Origin: Baffinella frigidus
Taxonomy: Eukaryota; Cryptophyceae; Cryptomonadales; Baffinellaceae
NCBI GenBank assembly: GCA_026770585.1
Contig: MU646476.1
Span: 323,457 to 345,957, forward strand
DNA: 22,501 nucleotides
Direction of reading: 5' to 3'
In this document: positions 7,859 to 15,155 of the stretch, piece by piece
How positions within the stretch are numbered: the first letter of the stretch is position 1
How the letters are laid out: each line of letters opens with the position of its first letter
Translations under genes and position numbers: made by a program
Notes under the pieces: generated by a model
What the model was told of the DNA's origin: nothing
The model's input: only the letters and a program-made list of their open reading frames with translations
Database searches by the model: none

Positions 7859-7921
7859 ATACGCGGCGTTCATCCCGCAGCGGCCAGACTCGTACTCGGC
7901 CGCGGACGACGATTCTGCCTA
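7859..7921 (+). pseudogene. Echo 2 of gene 2 exon 2, 5' part
   Basis: Reads YAAFIPQRPDSYSAADDDSA then a stop, behind a 3' splice site GTTGGCAG identical to that of the intact exon. It is truncated into the 21-bp minisatellite at the same base as echo 1. Confidence 0.75.
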
Positions 7922-8030
7922 ATACTGTTATAGTGCTGACTAATACTATTATAATGCTGACTAATACTATTATACTGCTGACTAATACCATTATACAACT
8001 GACTAATACTATTATAGTGCTGACTAACAA
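7920..8030. repeat. 21-bp minisatellite, array 2
   Basis: Same unit as array 1, about five copies, 186 bp further on. It belongs to the triplicated segment that carries the start of exon 2. Confidence 0.9.
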
Positions 8031-8044
8031 TATCTCGTTGGCAG

Positions 8045-8128
8045 ATATGCGGCGTTCATCCCGCAGCGGCCAGACTCGTACTCGGCCGCGGACGACGAGT
8101 CGCTCCCGCTCGCCCACCGCCTCAACGC
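8045..8128 (+). CDS. Gene 2 exon 2 (intact copy)
   Basis: Reads YAAFIPQRPDSYSAADDESL then PLAHRLNA, with strongly GC-rich third positions. The acceptor is GTTGGCAG; the donor is chosen at AACGC followed by GTACCC. It begins with one base completing a codon and ends with two, so it joins both the exon at 5980 and the exon at 9167 in frame. A decayed copy of its 3' part lies at 8345-8377. I do not recognise the family. Confidence 0.6.
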
Positions 8129-8344
8129 GTACCCCTCGCACCCCAAACCCTCACTCCAAACCCCGAAACCCGAAACCCTAACCACACGGTGGGCCTCGAG
8201 GGTTTCGTTGGGCCTGAATTCCAGGGGGGTACGTGACCAAATTGCACCAGAAAATCTCTCAAGTTGATTGCAGCAAGGCAAGTTGACTTTTGATGCAAGG
8301 TTCGTAGTCCACCGTGTGGCCCCTGATCGAACGGAAACACTGGC

Positions 8345-8377
8345 ACTCGGCCGCGGGCGACGAGAACCTCGCTCACC
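8345..8377 (+). pseudogene. Echo of gene 2 exon 2, 3' part
   Basis: ACTCGGCCGCGGGCGACGAG followed by AACCTCGCTCACC matches the SYSAADDESLPLAH segment with several substitutions. It lies downstream of the intact exon. Confidence 0.55.
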
Positions 8378-8471
8378 AGGGGCCGTGTTGAGTTGGGCGC
8401 CCCAGGGGGTGGGGGTTGGGTCCGGATGGCGGGGGGGGGCAGCGGTAGGACATTGGCCCGCTTCAACCAAC

Positions 8472-8728
8472 GCCCTCAACCCTGCACCCTACACCCTCAA
8501 CCCTAAACTAAACCCTAAAACTCTAAACCCCAAACAACAAACAACAAACACCAAACACCAAACACCAAACACCAACCCCCAAACCCCACACCCCACACCC
8601 CACACCCCACACCCCACACCCCACACCCCACACCCCCCACACCCCACACCCCACACCCCAAACCCCACACCCCAAACCCCACACCCCACACCCCACACCC
8701 CCCACACCCCAAACCCCAAACCCCAAAC
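8472..8728. repeat. Telomere-like C-rich minisatellite before the exon 3 copy
   Basis: CCCTAAA at the start grading into CCCCAAACA and CCCCACA units. It ends ten bases before the 3' splice site at 8738. Confidence 0.92.
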
Positions 8729-8738
8729 TCCTCCTCAG

Positions 8739-9033
8739 GGGACTCGCGCTCCCGAACATCTACACCCCTAAAGAGTACACCCCTAAGGAGTACACCCATA
8801 AGGAGTACACCCCTAAGGAGTACACCCCTAAGGAGTACACCCCTAAGGAGTACACCCCTAAGGAGTACACCCATAAGGAGTACACCCCTAAGGAGTACAC
8901 CCCTAAGGAGTACACCCCTAAGGAGTACACCCCTAAGGAGTACACCCCTAAGGAGTACACCCATAAGGAGTGCACCCATAAGGAGTACAACCCTAAGGAG
9001 TACGCGCCTCTTCGGGCACTCCTGGGCGCCTTC
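8739..9033 (+). pseudogene. Gene 2 exon 3 copy with 16-fold expanded YTPKE repeat
   Basis: Begins exactly like the exon at 9167, after a 3' splice site (CTCCTCAG): GLALPNI. The single YAPKE pentapeptide is then expanded to 16 in-frame copies (8761-9000) before the frame rejoins YAPLRALLGAF. The match to exon 3 stops at 9033, where an inverted 21-bp minisatellite starts. Units vary (YTPKE, YTHKE, CTHKE, YNPKE) but none breaks the frame. Since exon 3 follows intact, this is probably a 5'-edge duplication rather than the expressed exon, although inclusion by splicing cannot be excluded. Confidence 0.7.
8761..9000 (+). repeat. 15-bp minisatellite, 16 units, reading YTPKE
   Basis: TACACCCCTAAGGAG repeated 16 times without any length change. 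A single unit (TACGCCCCTAAGGAG) occurs at the same place in the intact exon at 9167. Confidence 0.95.
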
Positions 9034-9034
9034 A

Positions 9035-9124
9035 GTATAATACTTTTAGTCAGCACTATAATAGTATTATTCAGCTGTATAATACTATTAGTCAGCATTA
9101 TAATAGTGTGAGTCAGCTGTATAA
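9035..9124. repeat. 21-bp minisatellite, array 3, inverted
   Basis: Reverse complement of the array 1 unit (GTCAGCACTATAATAGTATTA). It ends in GAGGCAGGCTCGTCCAAACC, the mirror of the junction at 10440. Confidence 0.88.
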
Positions 9125-9166
9125 TAGTGTGAGGCAGGCTCGTCCAAACCCCACACCGCAACGCAG

Positions 9167-9337
9167 GGGACTCGCGCTCCCGAACATCTACGCCCCTAAG
9201 GAGTACGCCCCCCTACGGGCGCTCCTAGGCGGCTTCGCGGACTCCCCGCTCGTGCGGACCATCTTGGGCACCCGGGAGGAGCCGGAGCAGGAGGAGGACT
9301 CCAACGGGAACCTGCTGTCCGTCCGCTCGCACTACCA
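9167..9337 (+). CDS. Gene 2 exon 3 (intact copy)
   Basis: Reads GLALPNIYAPKEYAPLRALL, GGFADSPLVRTILGT, then an acidic REEPEQEEDSNGN and LLSVRSHYQ. Acceptor GCAACGCAG, donor chosen at CACTACCA followed by GTGCTG. The same edge recurs downstream at 9456-9469 followed by GTGCCG, which supports the border. Third positions are GC-rich. It starts with one base and ends with two, matching exon 2 upstream. Family not recognised; an acidic linker after a hydrophobic helix is visible. Confidence 0.65.
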
Positions 9338-9407
9338 GTGCTGCCCCGCCCCCGCTTGCCAGTCACGCGAAACGACAGGCATATACGAATCTATTTGGCA
9401 AGATCTT

Positions 9408-9586
9408 GCCAGCCACGCGCGAGAAATGGATTCGTGTAGGACTGTCGTATGTGATCGCTCGCACTACCAGTGCCGCCCCGCCCGCCCCGCGTGCCAGCCA
9501 CGCGCGAGAAATGGATTCGTATATGACTGTCGTAGCCCTCCTTACCAGCCACGCGGGAAGTGGATTCGTATATGACTGTCGTATCT
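9408..9586. repeat. Three direct copies of a 40-bp repeat behind exon 3
   Basis: CCAGCCACGCGCGAGAAATG GATTCGTATATGACTGTCGTA occurs at about 9408, 9494 and 9544 with small changes. The second copy is carried with a repeat of the exon 3 donor region, so intronic sequence was duplicated together with the exon edge. Confidence 0.8.
9456..9469 (+). pseudogene. Echo of gene 2 exon 3, 3' edge
   Basis: CGCTCGCACTACCA followed by GTGCCGCCCCGCCC repeats the last 14 bases of exon 3 and its 5' splice site, 132 bp downstream. Confidence 0.65.
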
Positions 9587-9726
9587 GGCTGGCATGATCA
9601 GTCTACTCTCTCGCTGTATACGTATGTGTCGTGCCGTGGTCAGAGTTCCCCATCATCTCCTCCGACCCTCGCTACCCACACCCCTGAGTAGGGGTGTTGT
9701 GTCAGCTGTCGGAGGTATCAGGTTCC

Positions 9727-9893
9727 ACACAGCGGACGTCGTAGGGATTTCGAACAACCCTTCAGCGATAAGACCTACGACCCTACGGTAGGCAATAGCG
9801 TAGGGACATAGGGGGGTTCCTACGGATACGGTAACGGAGAGTCGGTGGATTATCCACCGAAAATCCCTTCGTAGCCTTTTGTGCGGTAGGGTT
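9727..9893. mobile_element. Family P inverted-repeat element, copy 1
   Basis: ACACAGCGGACGTCGTAGGG ATTTCG at the left; CGAAAATCCCTTCGTAGCC at the right. The interior has GATAAGACCTACGACCCTAC and TTCCTACGGATACGGTAACGG. Confidence 0.8.
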
Positions 9894-9992
9894 GTTATAT
9901 CAGCTGTCGCAGTCATCAGTTTATGTACTAAACGCTGATAATCGCGGGGTGTCAGCTTATCAGGTCGGCCCCTGATCAGGGGTGCTGAGACC

Positions 9993-10139
9993 AAATTCGT
10001 CTCGGACCATACCAGAATCTGGCCTGATGAAAAGGCGTAAGATAGCATCATTTGATGCCTAAAATAGATATACACCCTTACCTTCCGCGTGGGGAGCCTA
10101 AGATAGCGGGACAGATTCTGTCTTGGTCCGAAATTAAAA
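9993..10139. mobile_element. Family F element, copy 2
   Basis: Near-identical to copy 1: CTCGGACCATACCAGAATCT to GGACAGATTCTGTCTTGGTC. Confidence 0.88.
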
Positions 10140-10147
10140 TCGAACAA

Positions 10148-10181
10148 GACAGAACTGGAACGTGCACGTTCCAGTTCTGTC
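10148..10181. repeat. 34-bp perfect palindrome
   Basis: GACAGAACTGGAACGTG followed at once by its reverse complement, no loop. It directly adjoins family F copy 2 and extends its GACAGA end. Confidence 0.92.
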
Positions 10182-10235
10182 TCGGCCACGGTCTAGTGCA
10201 CTGCTTGGGCCCAGATGTCGTTCCACATCTGGTTC

Positions 10236-10380
10236 AGGGTGTAGGGTTCAGGGTGCAGGGTTCAGGGTGCAGGGTTCAGGGTGTAGGGTTCAGGGTGCAG
10301 GGTGCAGGGTGCAGGGTTCAGGGTGCAGGGTTCAGGGTGCAGGGTTCAGGGTGTAGGGTTCAGGGTGCAGGGTGTAGGGT
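10236..10380. repeat. Telomere-like minisatellite (GGGTTCA/GGGTGCA)
   Basis: About 20 heptamers alternating GGGTTCA, GGGTGCA and GGGTGTA. G-rich on the plus strand, opposite to the arrays before plus-strand exons. Confidence 0.92.
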
Positions 10381-10451
10381 ACCACCTACATCAACACCAC
10401 GCATCCGCCCCTGGGGGCTGACAAGTCAACCCCCGGGGTGTGGGGTTTGGA

Positions 10452-10552
10452 CGAGTCTGCCTAATAGTGTTATAGTGCTGACGCATACCATTACAATGCT
10501 GACTAATAGTATTATACAGCTGACTAATACTATTATAGTGCTGTCTAATAAC
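10452..10552. repeat. 21-bp minisatellite, array 4
   Basis: TAATACTATTATAGTGCTG units again, preceded by TTTGGACGAGTCTGCCTAAT, the same junction as in arrays 1 and 2. Confidence 0.88.
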
Positions 10553-10586
10553 ATGCAAACTGTGAACCCGGAATCCAAACACCCGT

Positions 10587-10646
10587 TCAGGGTACCTCTG
10601 TGCTAAGTTGACGGTACCTCTGTGCTAAGTTGACTTTGGGGGGGGG
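10587..10646. repeat. Tandem 25-bp duplication before the gap
   Basis: GGTACCTCTGTGCTAAGTTG AC occurs twice in a row, followed by a G run at the gap edge. Confidence 0.85.
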
Positions 10647-11194
10647 NNNNNNNNNNNNNNNNNNNNNNNNNNNNNNNNNNNNNNNNNNNNNNNNNNNNNN
10701 NNNNNNNNNNNNNNNNNNNNNNNNNNNNNNNNNNNNNNNNNNNNNNNNNNNNNNNNNNNNNNNNNNNNNNNNNNNNNNNNNNNNNNNNNNNNNNNNNNNN
10801 NNNNNNNNNNNNNNNNNNNNNNNNNNNNNNNNNNNNNNNNNNNNNNNNNNNNNNNNNNNNNNNNNNNNNNNNNNNNNNNNNNNNNNNNNNNNNNNNNNNN
10901 NNNNNNNNNNNNNNNNNNNNNNNNNNNNNNNNNNNNNNNNNNNNNNNNNNNNNNNNNNNNNNNNNNNNNNNNNNNNNNNNNNNNNNNNNNNNNNNNNNNN
11001 NNNNNNNNNNNNNNNNNNNNNNNNNNNNNNNNNNNNNNNNNNNNNNNNNNNNNNNNNNNNNNNNNNNNNNNNNNNNNNNNNNNNNNNNNNNNNNNNNNNN
11101 NNNNNNNNNNNNNNNNNNNNNNNNNNNNNNNNNNNNNNNNNNNNNNNNNNNNNNNNNNNNNNNNNNNNNNNNNNNNNNNNNNNNNNNNNNNNNN
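10647..11194. other. Assembly gap (548 N)
   Basis: Undetermined bases. The left edge is a G run and the right edge is a sequence repeated at 13613-13653, both plausible causes of a failed assembly. A missing exon of the plus-strand gene may lie here. Confidence 0.99.
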
Positions 11195-11240
11195 GCTGGA
11201 CGTGACAAACGTGTAGTAAATTTCGTGCGTTTGGGGGACG
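11195..11240. repeat. Direct repeat shared with 13613-13653
   Basis: GCTGGACGTGACAAACGTGT AGTAAATTTCGTGCGTT is present in both places, 2.4 kb apart. Confidence 0.88.
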
Positions 11241-11280
11241 TGAGCTGGCTCACAGTGATGAAGGCTTTGGGGTACCCGGG

Positions 11281-11516
11281 TAAACCCTAAACCCGAAACC
11301 CTAAACCCTAAACCCTAGACCCTAAACCCGAAACCCTGAACCCTACACCCGAAACCCGAAACCCGAAACCCTAGATCCTAAACCCTAAACCCCAAACCCT
11401 AAACCCCTAGACCCTAAACCCTAGACCCTGAACCCTGAACCCTGAACCCTGAACCCTAAACACTAAACACTAAAGCCTAAACCCTCAACCCTAAACGCTA
11501 AATCCTAACCCCTCAA
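11281..11516. repeat. Telomere-like (CCCTAAA)n array before the RIGDH exon
   Basis: About 33 heptamers, mainly CCCTAAA, CCCGAAA, CCCTGAA and CCCTAGA. It ends at the 3' splice site at 11520. Its internal position shows it is not a chromosome end. Confidence 0.95.
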
Positions 11517-11520
11517 CCAG

Positions 11521-11582
11521 GGAGGGTCAAGAGGATCGGAGACCACATGCTGGAGGACCCGCTTACCGCCCACTACAACTCG
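11521..11582 (+). CDS. Exon of the plus-strand gene (RIGDH exon)
   Basis: Reads RVKRIGDHMLEDPLTAHYNS from the second codon, with the acceptor CAACCAG at the end of a 235-bp (CCCTAAA)n tract and the donor GTGACC. It begins with two bases of a split codon and ends in phase 0. That does not fit the phase-2 end of exon 3 at 9337, so at least one exon between them is missing, possibly in the N run. Frame and borders are supported by a diverged copy at 12112-12165. Family not recognised. Confidence 0.5.
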
Positions 11583-11587
11583 GTGAC

Positions 11588-11653
11588 CACACTCGTTAGT
11601 ACGGGCGCGTCCTGAGGGAACACACTCGTTAGTACGGGCGCGTCCTGAAGGGA
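11588..11653. repeat. Tandem 33-bp duplication
   Basis: CACACTCGTTAGTACGGGCG CGTCCTGA occurs twice in a row, just behind the RIGDH exon. Confidence 0.9.
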
Positions 11654-11715
11654 CATCCAGAACTGAAGATCCGCCATTCGTCGAACACGCCCCCCCCTCT
11701 TCCACACGGGGCTAC

Positions 11716-11857
11716 CCAGGCGAACAGAATAAAAGGGACTTTAAAAGTTTTGTAGGGAAATGATCACGTTACCGACCGCTCAGCGGTCGGTCGGTTATAA
11801 ATCACTTATGGATAGGCCCTACGTGTACAGCCCCCGGGTTTTATTCTGTTCGCCTGG
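11716..11857. mobile_element. Family Q inverted-repeat element
   Basis: CCAGGCGAACAGAATAAAA and its exact complement TTTTATTCTGTTCGCCTGG enclose 142 bp. The centre holds a second hairpin ACCGACCGCT-C-AGCGGTCGGT (11771-11791). Confidence 0.9.
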
Positions 11858-11873
11858 TTGGCCTCGTGTGGGA

Positions 11874-11975
11874 GGCGTGTTTTAAGTTGCGTACAACAGT
11901 TTTAAATCGCCTAGAACAGGTGTGCATCGTGTATAATCGTTGTAAATCGCCTACAACTGTTGTAAGTTGGGTAGT
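11874..11975. repeat. Diverged short tandem repeats (TTGTAAATCGCCTACAAC)
   Basis: Several 18-20-bp units with GTTGTAAATCGCC. The unit resembles the 20-bp repeat at 3219 (CGCCTAAATG). Confidence 0.6.
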
Positions 11976-11991
11976 GTGTACCGCCAGGTTG

Positions 11992-12021
11992 CCGGACATG
12001 CGCACCCATCTGCATGTCCGG
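11992..12021. repeat. Small hairpin
   Basis: CCGGACATG and CATGTCCGG around a 12-base loop. Confidence 0.85.
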
Positions 12022-12111
12022 ACGTGATGAGTCTCACATGTGTAGTAACGCACGTGTGGACGTGTATACGTGTTATAACGGACATATATGTGTATACCCT
12101 GGTGGCAAATG

Positions 12112-12165
12112 AAGAGGGTCGGAGACCACTTTTCTGAAGACCCGGTCACCCCCCACTACAACTCG
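12112..12165 (+). pseudogene. Echo of the RIGDH exon, 3' part
   Basis: Reads KRVGDHFSEDPVTPHYNS followed by the strong donor GTGAGG. It is diverged from the 11521 exon at six codons, yet frame and 3' border are kept. A stretch from GTGAGGCGTGTTTTAAGTTGC onward also resembles 11871-11888. It could alternatively be the used exon. Confidence 0.6.
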
Positions 12166-12193
12166 GTGAGGCGTGTTTTAAGTTGCTCTGGGG

Positions 12194-12252
12194 ACCTACC
12201 CTAGCACATACCCGTCGGGGCCGGACTGATTGAGTATGTGTGGAGGGTAGGT
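12194..12252. repeat. 59-bp imperfect hairpin
   Basis: ACCTACCCTAGCACATAC pairs with GTATGTGTGGAGGGTAGGT. Confidence 0.8.
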
Positions 12253-12261
12253 ATGCGTTAT

Positions 12262-12280
12262 GGTTACCCCCCACTACAAC
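12262..12280 (+). pseudogene. Short echo of the RIGDH exon
   Basis: GGTTACCCCCCACTACAAC matches the TPHYN segment and is then interrupted by inverted-repeat element R. Confidence 0.5.
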
Positions 12281-12284
12281 TTCA

Positions 12285-12422
12285 TCTCGGAAGACAACTG
12301 AATCAGTTCCCTCATAAACGTTGTCATTTGATTAGGAGGCCCAATTAAAGATACTAAGCCCTAACTAATTTCTCCTATGCAATATCCCATTGAAAAGGAA
12401 CTGATTCCGTTATCTTCCGAGA
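12285..12422. mobile_element. Family R inverted-repeat element
   Basis: TCTCGGAAGACAACTGAATC AGTTCC and GGAACTGATTCCGTTATCTTC CGAGA. 138 bp, inserted into an echo of the RIGDH exon. Confidence 0.85.
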
Positions 12423-12579
12423 AAGTTTTGCTCCTGCTACCGCTGCTACCGCTGCTCCTGCTGTCGTCGTGGCCTGAAGGGGGACACTTTGCTTATCATC
12501 GCTATCGCGCCTGCTCCTGCTCCTGCTGCCGCAACTTCCGAGATGAGACTGCAACGCACTGCTAGCCAGGATGTTTTAC
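12423..12579. repeat. GCTCCTGCTACC-type triplet-rich stretch
   Basis: GCTCCTGCT and ACCGCTGCT repeats that yield a Leu- or Ala-rich open frame. No splice borders or domain seen; treated as low-complexity intron. Confidence 0.5.
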
Positions 12580-12662
12580 CTTAAGTCAACAAAGCAATCC
12601 TCGTTGGTAAGTTGCCAGATCGTTTAGATGGACCTGCCATGGTGGCAGGCATTTGACTTAAG
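12580..12662. mobile_element. Small inverted-repeat element with CTTAAGTCAA ends
   Basis: CTTAAGTCAA and TTGACTTAAG, with an inner palindrome CCTGCCATGGTGGCAGG (12633-12649). Confidence 0.7.
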
Positions 12663-12780
12663 ACGCTAGCTTGCAGGGGGAGTTGACTTAGGCGAAATAT
12701 TGTGGCTCAGAGTGAACTGGGCGCGTGTCCCCCGCCCTCCCGCCTAGGAGTCGCTTCTCGCAGATCGTATATACGTGTTG

Positions 12781-12884
12781 TATCCCTTAAGTGACCATAG
12801 GGCGAATATTTACCCTAACTCGCCCTAGGCAGGTCCTAGGGCCCTACCGTAGGGCGTATGGGCCTACTGGCCACTTAAGGGATA
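12781..12884. mobile_element. Family B MITE, copy 4, intact
   Basis: TATCCCTTAAGTGACCA to TGGCCACTTAAGGGATA, 104 bp, with both ends in TA. Confidence 0.9.
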
Positions 12885-13042
12885 CAGGCATATGCAAACA
12901 AGTTGCTTTACAAACAATCAATCACGTCTGTGGTTGCCCTGTCCCACTCGAGGCTAGAAGTGTGACTATTTTAAACGTTTTAACTTTACAAGTCCTTTAC
13001 ACGTGGACCGCTGTGTAGTAATTTTCACACAAATAGGGTCGT

Positions 13043-13084
13043 TTGGTCACGTATCTCGGGTTATAACCCGAGATACGTGACCAA
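13043..13084. repeat. 42-bp perfect palindrome
   Basis: TTGGTCACGTATCTCGGGTTA immediately followed by its complement TAACCCGAGATACGTGACCAA; no loop. Confidence 0.95.
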
Positions 13085-13205
13085 GCCTGCCCGTGACTGG
13101 TACTAAATGTAACAACCCCACATTTAAAATGGTCCCACTTCCAGCCTCGAGTGGTCCACCAGCAAGGGCTGTCTGCGAGTTTATCTCGTAAAAGGCTTTT
13201 TTAGA

Positions 13206-13307
13206 AGTCGTTTTCTCAAGTCAACCCCCCCATAGATATGTCAACTTATACGTAGAGAAAAGAATACGTTGACGAATTTGTAGGGGAATTGACTTGAGAA
13301 AACGACT
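13206..13307. mobile_element. Family U inverted-repeat element
   Basis: AGTCGTTTTCTCAAGTCAA and TTGACTTGAGAAAACGACT, 102 bp. Related right-half sequence (GACGGACGTGTAGGGGATT) occurs at 18802 and 19535. Confidence 0.85.
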
Positions 13308-13412
13308 GTTAGAAAGGCTTTTCTGAGATGAGAGTTGTGCTCTCCACATCGTCTTTTCGGGAGGCTCAGAAGTGTGAACAAGTTACGGTTTTTCCTGTAC
13401 CACGTCCTCTGC

Positions 13413-13559
13413 AATCTCATCTCGGAACATACCAGAATCTGTCCACGTGAAAAGGCGTAAGATAGCATCATTGTATGCCTAAAATAGCATATACACCCGT
13501 ATCTTTGGCGTCAGAAGCCTAAGATAGCGGGACAGAATCTGTCTTGTTCCGAAATTAAA
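13413..13559. mobile_element. Family F element, copy 3
   Basis: ATCTCGGAACATACCAGAAT CTGTCC to GGACAGAATCTGTCTTGTTC CGAAAT. The two ends pair well. Confidence 0.88.
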
Positions 13560-13560
13560 T

Positions 13561-13770
13561 CGATGCGAAGAGACCGCACCCTGAACCGTTTGATCATACT
13601 AGTAATAATAAGGGCTGGACGTGACAAACGTGTAGTAAATTTCGTGCGTTCGGGGGACTCCGAACCATTTAAATCAAATACCTGACCGGATGAAATCGAT
13701 GCGAAGAGTCCGCACCCTGAACCTACGTGTAGTAATTTTCATCGAAATGCGTGTAGTAATTTTCATCGAA
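13561..13770. repeat. Direct repeats and GTGTAGTAATTTTC motifs
   Basis: GATGCGAAGAG-CCGCACCCTGAAC occurs at 13561 and 13697. GTGTAGTAATTTTCATCGAA occurs twice in tandem at 13733 and 13752. The motif is also the terminus of family G. Confidence 0.8.
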
Positions 13771-13831
13771 TCCAATGGTTTTAAATTAAAACTGTTTCCC
13801 TATGAAATCCAGTCTGTACGGGCTGACGACC

Positions 13832-13907
13832 TAATTTCATCTCGGAACATACCAGAATCTGTCCACATAAAAAGGCGTAAGATAGCATCATTGTATGCCT
13901 AAAATAG
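13832..13907. mobile_element. Family F element, copy 4, left half
   Basis: CATCTCGGAACATACCAGAA TCTGTCC to ATGCCTAAAATAGG. The right half is missing. Confidence 0.85.
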
Positions 13908-14127
13908 GAAAATCCTACCGAAAATCCTACTAATGGTCTGATGAATTTGCTGTGCGTAGAAACTTTTGTATGATGGGGCCCTTTAGGGCCTTCTAAGCAA
14001 CTGCACGGGCGTCAGCATAAATTTCTGTGGTTTCGCAGGCCAAGTCTATCCTTCCGTTGAGTTTGTACCGATTTTGAAACGGCCGGTCTGACAGTTGGAT
14101 CCTTTCGTAGGGGGTTTTGATGTACAC
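13908..14127. other. Intronic stretch with no recognised feature
   Basis: Only a short palindrome GGGCCCTTTAGGGCC-like motif near 13977 is seen. Confidence 0.3.
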
Positions 14128-14293
14128 TAATGGGGTAACTGACCAAAAATAAGGTAGTTAGATCTACGCGATTGCCTAGGACCTCCTACTGTAGGCCAAA
14201 ATCCCAGGACTTTATGGTCATAGGAGCCCTACGGCCTACGGTAGGCAATACCGTAGGCCTAACTACCCCATTTTTGGTCCGTTAGCCTATTAA
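14128..14293. mobile_element. Family D element, copy 3 (diverged)
   Basis: TAATGGGGTAACTGACCAAA to TTTGGTCCGTTAGCCTATTAA. The core CCTAGGACCTCCTACTGTAGG is present. Confidence 0.85.
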
Positions 14294-14296
14294 TCC

Positions 14297-14456
14297 CCAC
14301 ACAGCGGGCCACGAAGGGATTTTCGGGCGCTGTGAGCCCGAGTTTCCGTCACCTTATCCGTAGGAACCCCCCTATGCCCCTACGGGTTGCCTACCGTAGG
14401 GTCCTAGATCTTATCGCTTAGGGGTTCTTCAAAACCCCTTCGAAGTCCGCTGTGTG
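14297..14456. mobile_element. Family P element, copy 2
   Basis: CACAGCGGGCCACGAAGGGA TTTTCGG at the left; AAAACCCCTTCGAAGTCCGC TGTGTGG at the right. Confidence 0.85.
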
Positions 14457-14502
14457 GGTAACACACGGTGGGTTCCTCAGATCTTTCCATTAATGTTCTT
14501 GG

Positions 14503-14690
14503 TAGAGCTATTCCGGTAGGACTTGTCGCGTTTTCGACTTCGAGATTTCAAGATTTCAGACTTCAAGAAGGTTTTAACAGTCGTAAAATGTTTTAAAATA
14601 CACCGTTTCAAATCTCATGGTACAAATGAAGTCTTGAAGTCTTGAAGTCGCGAAATCGAAAACGCAACAAGTCCTACCGGAATAGCTCTA
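14503..14690. mobile_element. Family N inverted-repeat element
   Basis: TAGAGCTATTCCGGTAGGAC TTGTCGCGTTTTCGA pairs with the right end at one mismatch in 35. Inside, GACTTCAAGA-type repeats face TCTTGAAGTC. 188 bp. Confidence 0.92.
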
Positions 14691-14756
14691 CTAACTGATA
14701 ATGGCTCGGTGCAAAAGACGTCTTTGATTAACCGATATTTCGACCGAATTTTCGTG

Positions 14757-14828
14757 TAGGCCTATGCCTAGGGCCCTATGGTGGTCCCTAGGGGGGTTGC
14801 GCTTTCTTATAAGCGAGGTACCCCTGTA
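14757..14828. mobile_element. Family A MITE, right half
   Basis: GGCCCTATGGTGGTCCCTAG to TTATAAGCGAGGTACCCCTG TA. The left half is absent. Confidence 0.85.
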
Positions 14829-14867
14829 CGTCTCGAAATATCCTTTGAAGCCCACTGTTGGGAGTAT

Positions 14868-14925
14868 GGTGTATGGTGTAGGGTGTAGGGTGTAGGTTGT
14901 AGGGTGTATGGTGTGGGGATGCTTC
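14868..14925. repeat. GGTGTAG/GGTGTAT minisatellite
   Basis: About eight heptamers related to the telomere-like arrays. Confidence 0.8.
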
Positions 14926-14937
14926 GCTGTCTCTTTG

Positions 14938-15080
14938 GAGACTTTTGCGGTGGCGGGCAAAAGTGGCCGCTAGAGACTTTTGCGGAGGCGGGCAAAAGTG
15001 GCCGCTGGAAGACTTTTGCGGAGGCTGACAAAAGTGGCCGCTGGAGACTTTTGCGTCGGCTGACAAAAGTGGCCGCGCTG
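14938..15080. repeat. Four tandem copies of a 36-bp repeat
   Basis: GAGACTTTTGCGGAGGCTGA CAAAAGTGGCCGCTG at 14938, 14973, 15010 and 15044. It ends at the candidate exon at 15084, so it may be a repeated exon edge. Confidence 0.9.
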
Positions 15081-15083
15081 CAG

Positions 15084-15137
15084 GGGCTGAACGCGCTCCC
15101 GTCTCCAACCATGATCCCAACCTTCTTCCTGTGGACG
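15084..15137 (+). CDS. Candidate exon of the plus-strand gene
   Basis: Reads GLNALPSPTMIPTFFLWT, 18 codons with mostly G or C in third position, between an acceptor CGCTGCAG and a donor GTTCGC, phase 0 on both sides. It lies immediately after four tandem copies of a 36-bp unit (14938-15080). In the same frame the last unit would read LLRRLTKVAALQ, so the exon may extend into it. The phase is compatible with the exons at 11521 and 16951. Confidence 0.4.
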
Positions 15138-15155
15138 GTTCGCCCCCCACCACAC

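Noticed and set aside
7660-8181. 173-codon open frame across the 186-bp triplication
   Set aside because: It is out of frame with the splice-bounded YAAFIPQRPDSY reading and crosses the 21-bp minisatellite; 186 bp is a multiple of three, which keeps it open by chance.
8489-8979. Long minus-strand open frames rich in GVLLRG or VWGVGCG
   Set aside because: They are read-through of the 15-bp minisatellite and the CCCCACA array. The plus frame of the minisatellite matches a real exon, the minus frame does not.
8761-9000. CRISPR-like regular array
   Set aside because: Units are contiguous with no spacers, and the sequence is eukaryotic.
11281-11516. A true chromosome end because of (CCCTAAA)n
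   Set aside because: Internal, degenerate and bordered on both sides by ordinary sequence; several such arrays occur in both orientations.
12377-12565. Leu-rich frame as a membrane protein
   Set aside because: Produced by CTGCTACCG-type triplet repeats and beginning inside inverted-repeat element R.
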